A stretch of 64,000 nucleotides of DNA from Flavobacterium saccharophilum (lineage in GTDB: Bacteria; Bacteroidota; Bacteroidia; Flavobacteriales; Flavobacteriaceae), in NCBI RefSeq assembly GCF_900142735.1, contig NZ_FRBY01000005.1:248001-312000 (forward strand), given 5' to 3'. The position numbers were made by a program, and so were the translations under genes. Shown piece after piece: positions 58,442-64,000 of the stretch. The notes beneath the pieces are model-generated. The model did no database searches. It was not told the DNA's origin and was given only the letters and a program-made list of their open reading frames with translations. Position 1 is the first letter of the stretch. Every line of letters starts with the position of its first letter.

Positions 58442-59350
58442 ATGACAAAAGCAATTAAAAAACAAGCCTTAGGAAGAGGATTATCAGCATTATTAAAAGA
58501 TCCGGAAAACGACATTACATCAGTAGAAGACAAAAATGCTGACAAAGTTGTTGGAAATATCATAGAGCTTGAAATAAGTGCTATCGAAATAAATCCGTTT
58601 CAGCCTAGAAGCAATTTTAATGAAGAATCTTTACGTGAGCTAGCCACTTCTATTAAAGAACTTGGTGTGATTCAGCCTATTACTGTTCGAAAATTAGAAT
58701 TCAATAAATATCAGTTAATCTCTGGAGAGCGTCGTTTGCGTGCTTCAACTTTAGTAGGCTTAACTCATGTTCCAGCTTACATTCGTATTGCAAATGACAA
58801 TGAGTCATTGGTTATGGCTTTGGTGGAAAACATTCAACGTCATGACTTAGATCCAATTGAGATTGCATTATCTTACCAACGCTTGATTGATGAAATTCAG
58901 TTAACTCAGGAACAAATGAGCGAACGTGTTGGAAAAAAACGTTCTACAATTGCCAATTATTTACGTCTTTTAAAATTAGACCCGATTATCCAAACTGGTA
59001 TTCGTGATGGTTTTATCAGTATGGGACATGGTAGAGCAATCATCAATATTGAAGATTTAGATGTTCAGACGGATATCTATCAAAAAATAGTAAGTCAAAA
59101 TTTATCTGTTCGTGAAACAGAAGCTTTGGTAAAAAATTATCACGAAGGTGTAAAACCAAAGCCAGAAGGAGAAACAAAGGCAAAAGCAGAGTCTTCCTTC
59201 CTTGTTAAAGAAACGCAAAAAAACACTTTCAACGATTATTTTGGTGCGAAAGTTGATATAAAAGTCGCTGGCAATGGAAAAGGAAAAATCACAATTCCTT
59301 TCAATTCCCAAGCTGACTTTGACAGAATTATAAAATTAATAAACGGATAG
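58442..59350 (+). CDS. parB: Chromosome partitioning protein ParB
   Basis: 302 residues. N-terminal CTPase/clamp domain with IEINPFQPRSNFNEESLRELATSIKELGVIQPI and the ISGERRLRAS, LVENIQRHDLDPIE motifs; central HTH (LTQEQMSERVGKKRSTIANYLRLLKL); C-terminal dimerisation part. ParB loads at parS sites and slides on DNA by CTP binding. I saw no parS-like palindrome next to the operon. Its stop overlaps the GTG of the next gene (TAGTG). Confidence 0.95.
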   Translation: MTKAIKKQALGRGLSALLKDPENDITSVEDKNADKVVGNIIELEISAIEINPFQPRSNFNEESLRELATSIKELGVIQPITVRKLEFNKYQLISGERRLRASTLVGLTHVPAYIRIANDNESLVMALVENIQRHDLDPIEIALSYQRLIDEIQLTQEQMSERVGKKRSTIANYLRLLKLDPIIQTGIRDGFISMGHGRAIINIEDLDVQTDIYQKIVSQNLSVRETEALVKNYHEGVKPKPEGETKAKAESSFLVKETQKNTFNDYFGAKVDIKVAGNGKGKITIPFNSQADFDRIIKLING

Positions 59351-59910
59351 TGAATAAAATTGTCCCCATAAGTCTATTGTTCTTTCTTATAGGAACCGTT
59401 TCTCTTTTTGCCCAGGCAAAAAAAGACACGGTTTTGGTTGTTAAAGACACTACTAAGTATCCGGAAATAGACCCGCTTACCCCAGCAAAAGCAGCTTTTT
59501 ACTCGGCCATTTTACCAGGTTTAGGTCAGGCATACAACAAAAAATACTGGAAAATTCCTTTAGTTTATGGAGCAATTGGTACCAGTTTGTATTTTTATAT
59601 TGACAATAATAAAAAATACCATAATTATCGTGACGCCTACAAACGAAGATTAGAAGGTTACAATGATGATGATTACCAATTTTTAGATGATGACAGGCTT
59701 ATTGCCGGTCAAAAATTCTATCAACGAAACAGAGATTTATCAGCCTTATTTGTCGTTGGTTTTTATGTCTTGAACATTATCGATGCCAATGTTGACGCTG
59801 CTTTAATTCAGTTTAACGTAAATGAAAGATTATCAGTACGCCCGGAAATTTATCCGGCCGATGTAACTTTCAAACCAAACGTTGGACTAACTTTTAATTA
59901 CCACTTTTAA
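59350..59910 (+). CDS. DUF5683 domain-containing protein
   Basis: 186 residues from a GTG codon, coupled to parB by a one-base overlap. Signal peptide NKIVPISLLFFLIGTVSLFAQ. The conserved part is PLTPAKAAFYSAILPGLGQAYNKKYWKIPLVYGAIGTSLYFYIDNNKKYHNYRDAYKRRLEG, a short pair of membrane-associated helices, then RNRDLSALFVVGFYVLNIIDANVDAALIQFNVN. The family is restricted to Bacteroidota, is nearly always beside parAB and dapB, and has no known function. Its position suggests an envelope link to division or segregation. Confidence 0.85.
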   Translation: MNKIVPISLLFFLIGTVSLFAQAKKDTVLVVKDTTKYPEIDPLTPAKAAFYSAILPGLGQAYNKKYWKIPLVYGAIGTSLYFYIDNNKKYHNYRDAYKRRLEGYNDDDYQFLDDDRLIAGQKFYQRNRDLSALFVVGFYVLNIIDANVDAALIQFNVNERLSVRPEIYPADVTFKPNVGLTFNYHF

Positions 59911-59951
59911 ATAGCATTTGTTACTGTTTAAAATTCAAAAAAATACACAAA

Positions 59952-60653
59952 ATGAAAATTGCACTTTTAGGATACGGAAAAATGGGTAAAGTAATTGAAA
60001 GAATTGCTTTAGAAAGAGGTCATGAAATAGTTTTAAAGAAAGATGAAACTAATACTTTTGATGGACTTTCAACTGCCGATGTCGCAATTGATTTCAGCGT
60101 TCCTACTGCTGCCGTTGATAATATCTCCAATTGTTTTCATGCCAATGTACCTGTAGTATCAGGAACGACTGGCTGGTTAGAACATTTTGATGAAATGGTT
60201 GCACTTTGCAACGAAAAACAAGGTGGATTCATTTCGAGTTCAAACTTTAGTTTAGGAGTAAATATTTTCTTCGAACTAAACGAATATTTAGCTAAAATCA
60301 TGTCACAGTTTGATTCCTACAAAGTGACAATGGAAGAAATTCACCACACTCAAAAATTAGATGCTCCAAGCGGAACTGCCATTTCATTAGCTAAAGGTGT
60401 TATTGAAAATAGCAACTATGCAAACTGGACAATGGATGAAGCAAAAAATAATGAAATCCATATTGCAGCAAAGAGAATAGGTGATGTTCCGGGAACTCAT
60501 ACCGTAACATACGATTCAGTTGTAGATAGCATCGAATTAAAACACACTGCTCATAACCGTGAAGGTTTTGCTTTAGGAGCCGTAATTGCTGCTGAATGGT
60601 TAGCTGGCAAAAAGGGAATCTATAACATGAAAGATGTTTTAAACTTAAAATAA
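59952..60653 (+). CDS. dapB: 4-hydroxy-tetrahydrodipicolinate reductase
   Basis: 233 residues. DapB reduces the dihydrodipicolinate intermediate with NAD(P)H for lysine and diaminopimelate, hence peptidoglycan. Motifs: KIALLGYGKMGKVIERIA (nucleotide site), VVSGTTGW, EIHHTQKLDAPSGTA with the catalytic His pair and Lys, and GDVPGTHTVTYDS. Slightly shorter than E. coli DapB (273), as usual in Bacteroidota. Fourth in the parA run. Confidence 0.95.
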   Translation: MKIALLGYGKMGKVIERIALERGHEIVLKKDETNTFDGLSTADVAIDFSVPTAAVDNISNCFHANVPVVSGTTGWLEHFDEMVALCNEKQGGFISSSNFSLGVNIFFELNEYLAKIMSQFDSYKVTMEEIHHTQKLDAPSGTAISLAKGVIENSNYANWTMDEAKNNEIHIAAKRIGDVPGTHTVTYDSVVDSIELKHTAHNREGFALGAVIAAEWLAGKKGIYNMKDVLNLK

Positions 60654-60663
60654 AATAAATTTA

Positions 60664-60700
60664 AAGGTTAAGGTCACTTCAACGAATCAACCTTAACCTT
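60664..60700. repeat. Inverted repeat between dapB and lepB
   Basis: AAGGTTAAGGT (60664-60674) and ACCTTAACCTT (60690-60700), perfect arms, no T-run after. It may weaken read-through or be a decayed spacer element. Confidence 0.7.
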
Positions 60701-60720
60701 AAAACTTTAAACAAAATATT

Positions 60721-62283
60721 ATGACACTATATCTTTGGTTCATTTTTTTCTTAGCTGTTCAAATTATTCATTTTCTGGGAACCTGGAAATTGTATCAGGC
60801 TGCTGGCCGAAAAAGTTGGGAGGCTGCTATTCCTGTATATAATTCTATAGTTTTAATGAAAATTATTGGCCGACCAACCTGGTGGACAATATTACTTTTC
60901 ATTCCGATTATTAACCTGATTATGTTTCCGGTTATTTGGGTAGAAACTTTAAGAACCTTTAGTAAAAAATCAACTTTAGATACTTTTGTGGGTATTTTTA
61001 CGCTTGGTTTTTACATTTACTATGTAAATTATACTCAAAAATTAGAATACAACGCCAACAGATCGTTAACTCCTGAAAACAAAACAGCCGACACTGTAAG
61101 CTCATTACTTTTTGCTATAATCGTAGCAACATTAGTTCATACTTATGTAGTACAGCCTTATACGATTCCAACTTCTTCATTAGAAAAATCATTATTAATT
61201 GGAGACTTTTTATTCGTAAGTAAACTAAACTACGGACCAAGGGTACCGATGACAACCGTTGCGTTACCAATGGTTCATGACTCTATTCCGTTAACAAAAA
61301 GAAAATCATACTTAAGCTGGCCGCAATTACCTTATTTCAGATTACCTGCTTTCGAAAAAATAAAACGAACAGATATTGTGGTTTTTAACTGGCCAGTAGA
61401 CACCGTACATTACTTTTACGAACCAAAAGGAAAACCTGGTGTTATTAAACCAATTGACAAAAGATCTAATTATGTTAAGAGATGCGTTGGTATTCCTGGA
61501 GACAGCCTATCTATAAAAGATGGTTATGTTTATATCAATGGAAAAAAATTGGTTTTACCTGAAAGAGCGAAACCTCAATATTCGTACAAAATAGCTTTAG
61601 ATGAAAAAACGCCAATAGATCTTGAAGCGCTTTTAAAAGAGCTTAATGTTAACCTTGTAGATGTAAGAGGTTTTAGAGATCAAAACAAAAGAGATACTTT
61701 GTTTATCGGTGCCTTAACTGAAGCTAATGCAGAACGCATGAAAACCATTCCTGGTATTACAGGTGTAGTTAGAGAAATTGCAACGGGTAACGATGATCGA
61801 ATTTTCCCTCATATTAACAAATGGAACGAAGATAATTACGGTCCAATTTATATTCCTGAAGCTGGAAAAACAGTTGCTTTGACGAATGAATCATTACCAT
61901 TTTACAAAGAAATCATTACCAACTACGAGCATAACACATTGCAAATAGACGGTTCTCATTTTATAATCAACGGAAAACAAACAAATTCATATACTTTCAA
62001 ACAAAACTACTATTGGATGATGGGAGATAATCGCCATAACTCTGAAGACAGTCGTTACTGGGGATATGTTCCGGAAGATCATATTGTAGGGAAACCGGTA
62101 TTTATCTGGTTGAGTTGGGATACGAATGGAAAAGGAATCAACAAAATTCGTTGGGACAGAGTTTTCACCACAGTTGATGGTGAAGGACAACCACAATCGT
62201 ACTTCAAATATTTCTTAATGGTGCTTGCTGCTTATTTTGTTGGGGAATATTTCTGGAGAAAAAGAAAAGAAAATAAAGCATAA
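60721..62283 (+). CDS. lepB: Signal peptidase I with N-terminal membrane domain
   Basis: 520 residues, much longer than E. coli LepB (324). Residues 1-110 form a separate membrane domain with several helices (TLYLWFIFFLAVQIIHFLG, WWTILLFIPIINLIMFPVIW, FVGIFTLGFYIYYV). The protease follows: the catalytic Ser box reads VQPYTIPTSSLEKSL (Ser153 probably the nucleophile, in place of the usual GSM), the Lys box NYVKRCVGIPGDSL (Lys253), and the late box MMGDNRHNSEDSRYWGYVPEDHIVGK. A large insertion lies between about 270 and 420. Removes signal peptides of exported proteins. Confidence 0.93.
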   Translation: MTLYLWFIFFLAVQIIHFLGTWKLYQAAGRKSWEAAIPVYNSIVLMKIIGRPTWWTILLFIPIINLIMFPVIWVETLRTFSKKSTLDTFVGIFTLGFYIYYVNYTQKLEYNANRSLTPENKTADTVSSLLFAIIVATLVHTYVVQPYTIPTSSLEKSLLIGDFLFVSKLNYGPRVPMTTVALPMVHDSIPLTKRKSYLSWPQLPYFRLPAFEKIKRTDIVVFNWPVDTVHYFYEPKGKPGVIKPIDKRSNYVKRCVGIPGDSLSIKDGYVYINGKKLVLPERAKPQYSYKIALDEKTPIDLEALLKELNVNLVDVRGFRDQNKRDTLFIGALTEANAERMKTIPGITGVVREIATGNDDRIFPHINKWNEDNYGPIYIPEAGKTVALTNESLPFYKEIITNYEHNTLQIDGSHFIINGKQTNSYTFKQNYYWMMGDNRHNSEDSRYWGYVPEDHIVGKPVFIWLSWDTNGKGINKIRWDRVFTTVDGEGQPQSYFKYFLMVLAAYFVGEYFWRKRKENKA

Positions 62284-62299
62284 AAAAATAGTTATTTTA

Positions 62300-62354
62300 G
62301 TTTCAGGTTTCAAGTTTCAAGTTCATACAAAACCTGAAACTTGAAACCTGAAAC
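62300..62354. repeat. Inverted repeat with GTTTCAGGTTTCAAG arms
   Basis: A 24-base arm (62300-62323) and its inverse (62331-62354) differ at one position; a short loop lies between. Same sequence family as the outer arms at 55146 and 55310. Lies between lepB and the WbqC-type gene. Confidence 0.85.
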
Positions 62355-62371
62355 GTTTAAACAAAAAAGTC

Positions 62372-62986
62372 ATGAATTCGTTATTACTTCCTACTTATTT
62401 TCCATCGATTAGCCACTTTGCAGTTATGGCTCAATCTGAAAATATTACTTTTGAAATGGAAGATAATTTTCAAAAACAAACGAACAGAAACCGTACCTAT
62501 ATCTATAGTCCAAACGGTATTCAGTTATTAAACATTCCTGTTAAACATTCTAAAACATTGCATCAAAAAACAAAAGATGTTTTAATTGAAAATGAATTTG
62601 ACTGGCAAAAACAGCATTTTAAATCTTTAGAAGCGGGCTACAGAAGTTCGCCTTTTTTTGAATTCTTTGAAGATGATATTCGACCTGTTTTCGAAAAGAA
62701 ACATACTTTTTTAATGGATTTAAATATGGAAGTTTTGGACATTCTTACCAAATGTTTGAGAATGAAACTAGAATTCAGCAAAACAACCGAATATTTTATG
62801 GAAGCAGAAAACATTTCTGATTTCAGATATTTAGCCAATGGTAAAAAAGACCCGAATTCTTTCGAAAAATATCCACAAGTTTTTGATGACAAACATGGTT
62901 TTATAAACAACCTGAGTGTTTTGGATTTGCTTTTTAATGAAGGTAAATTCGCTATGGATTATTTAAAAAACCAAAAGATACTTTAG
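62372..62986 (+). CDS. WbqC-like family protein
   Basis: 204 residues matching the WbqC-like family start: LLPTYFPSISHFAVMAQSENITFEMEDNFQKQTNRNRTYIYSPNGIQLLNIPVKHSKTL, then FDWQKQHFKSLEAGYRSSPFFEFFEDDIRPVFEKKHTFLMDLNMEVLDILTKCLRM. The family includes members in polysaccharide clusters, but most are of unknown role. No signal peptide; cytoplasmic. A spacer of 88 bases with an inverted repeat separates it from lepB, so it may be the last gene of the run. Confidence 0.85.
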   Translation: MNSLLLPTYFPSISHFAVMAQSENITFEMEDNFQKQTNRNRTYIYSPNGIQLLNIPVKHSKTLHQKTKDVLIENEFDWQKQHFKSLEAGYRSSPFFEFFEDDIRPVFEKKHTFLMDLNMEVLDILTKCLRMKLEFSKTTEYFMEAENISDFRYLANGKKDPNSFEKYPQVFDDKHGFINNLSVLDLLFNEGKFAMDYLKNQKIL

Positions 62987-63057
62987 CCAATCTTACAGAA
63001 AGTCTAAAGCATCTTTTTCAATTTAACTAATTTAACCCAATTCTTTTTTTTAATCAA

Positions 63058-64000
63058 TTAAGACTTACTTAGTCTATACATTAAAACGCCATGTGGTTCT
63101 AATGTTGCTTTAAGTTCTTTGGCTGTTGTTCCTGCATTTTTTTTGCTCCAAACGTCAAAAAGGTTATACGAAACGTTTTTATCCAGCGAATATTTATAGA
63201 TCTCATCAACAATATTTTCTTTACTCCAGTCAAAAGTTATTGCCTTAGATTCTGTTTTTCTATTGATAAAGCAAATAGCCCAATCTCCATTTTTAAGTGG
63301 TTTACACCAAACCTGCAAACCATCTTTATCCAAATATCTAAAACCCTGAATTCCTAATGAATCCTGATCTACTGCTAGGACATCTTTATTAGTCAATATT
63401 TCAAGCGTTTGCTTACTCATTTTTCTGATATCGTTACCGGCCATAAGCGGAGCTGCCATCATACTCCATAGCGAAAAATGAGCTTTGTCTTCATTATAAG
63501 TCATACCATTACCCACTTCTAACATATCGGGATCATTCCAATGACCAGGTCCCGAATATTTACGAAGATTAGACTGCAAGTCAGCAATATGCATTACGCT
63601 TAACGAATTCCACGTTCCTTCATCGTGAACCGAATCAAAAATTTGATAAATATCTTCGGTTGTACGCCACATTTGACCAATACCTTCTCCCCATTCCCAC
63701 GGTTTATTTACACCCCATTCACAAATACTAAAAACGATTGGCCTTTCCGTTTTCTTCAAGGCATTACTCATAGTTTGATACGCTTCTTTTGCATTAATTC
63801 CTGTAGTAAAACACCAGTCATACTTTAAAAAATCAATATCCCATGCCGCATAATTTCTTGCGTCCTGATACTCATATCCGCGAGTTCCCGGGTATTTTTG
63901 ACAGGTCATCGTTCCGGCGCAATTATACATTCCGAATTTCAATCCTTTAGAATGTACATAATCAGCAACAAACTTCATTCCGCGTGGAAATTTTTGTGGA
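63058..64000 (-). CDS. Glycoside hydrolase family 27 (alpha-galactosidase-like), 5' part outside window
   Basis: The visible part spans about 314 residues, reading from 64000 down to the stop at 63058. The frame is open at the window edge (PQKFPRGMKFVADYVHSKGLKFG) so the real start lies beyond it. GH27 motifs: GMYNCAGTMTCQKYPGTRGYEYQDARNYAAWDIDFLKYDWC with the nucleophile Asp in KYDWC, then WGEGIGQMWRTTEDIYQIFD with the acid/base Asp, and SGPGHWNDPDMLEVGNGMT. It hydrolyses alpha-galactosides; the C-terminal beta domain is complete. Not linked to the SusCD genes at 34-41 kb. Confidence 0.92.
   Translation of the reverse strand, partial: PQKFPRGMKFVADYVHSKGLKFGMYNCAGTMTCQKYPGTRGYEYQDARNYAAWDIDFLKYDWCFTTGINAKEAYQTMSNALKKTERPIVFSICEWGVNKPWEWGEGIGQMWRTTEDIYQIFDSVHDEGTWNSLSVMHIADLQSNLRKYSGPGHWNDPDMLEVGNGMTYNEDKAHFSLWSMMAAPLMAGNDIRKMSKQTLEILTNKDVLAVDQDSLGIQGFRYLDKDGLQVWCKPLKNGDWAICFINRKTESKAITFDWSKENIVDEIYKYSLDKNVSYNLFDVWSKKNAGTTAKELKATLEPHGVLMYRLSKS

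Noticed and set aside
1..64000. Insertion sequence, prophage or integrative element
   Set aside because: No transposase, integrase other than the housekeeping XerD, phage structural gene or target-site duplication was seen; mobile signals are limited to small non-coding repeats and the toxin-antitoxin locus.

Overview
The window comes from a low-GC member of the Bacteroidota, almost certainly a Flavobacterium or close relative. Evidence: SusC/SusD pair, DUF4290, START-like, DUF5683, DUF5686 and GIN-domain families, many promoters of the Bacteroidota type (TTG, 19 bases, TAnnTTTG; exact at 468-497, 21542-21571 and 23949-23978), and intergenic repeat families. It is chromosomal. There is no rRNA, prophage, insertion sequence or CRISPR array; there are two tRNAs and one 6S-type RNA.

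Layout. 1-4.5 kb: end of an M23 peptidase gene, a coiled-coil/ZapA cell-division pair, a 6S RNA locus, RNase Y and an orphan PAS histidine kinase. 4.6-10 kb: xerD and aroQ, separated by five small outer-membrane barrel genes, four of which are separate transcription units with the same 20-base promoter block and near-identical terminators. 10-23.9 kb: housekeeping genes (DUF5686 barrel, murA with a cation exporter, DUF493/DUF4290, recQ-fmt, HU, YqgE, class IV aminotransferase, START-like protein), with intergenic spacers rich in hairpins and short-period repeats. 24-34.4 kb: tRNA-Met, a secreted RidA/hydrolase pair, DUF763, small regulators, a radical SAM/DUF4130 DNA-repair pair, DUF6642 with an AraC regulator, and a pentapeptide-repeat protein. 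34.5-41.6 kb: a minimal glycan-uptake locus (SusC, SusD, a DUF4957/DUF5123-type lipoprotein) behind LacI-type palindromes. 41.7-43.8 kb: an MFS exporter divergent from an AraC regulator. 43.8-50 kb: a probable copper-handling island (Cys/His-rich secreted protein, DUF3347, metal-binding-domain/AraC fusion, HMA-MauE membrane protein, multicopper oxidase fused to an outer-membrane barrel, CC-motif peptide), interrupted by a toxin-antitoxin locus whose toxin is frameshifted. 50-55.1 kb: DUF4442, DUF4870 and a PadR/PspC/GIN/GIN operon. 55.3-64 kb: trxB, tRNA-Pro, RlpA, the parA-parB-DUF5683-dapB-lepB-WbqC run, and the 3' part of a GH27 alpha-galactosidase gene.

The most notable items are the copper island with its fused sensor-regulator and oxidase-barrel proteins, the broken RelE/YoeB-type toxin, the duplicated barrel units with conserved promoters, MurA with Asp in place of the fosfomycin-target Cys, a spacer with five short hairpins whose stems covary, and a LacI-type operator abutting the susC -7 element. 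All functions are read from sequence patterns and family knowledge; no search was run.
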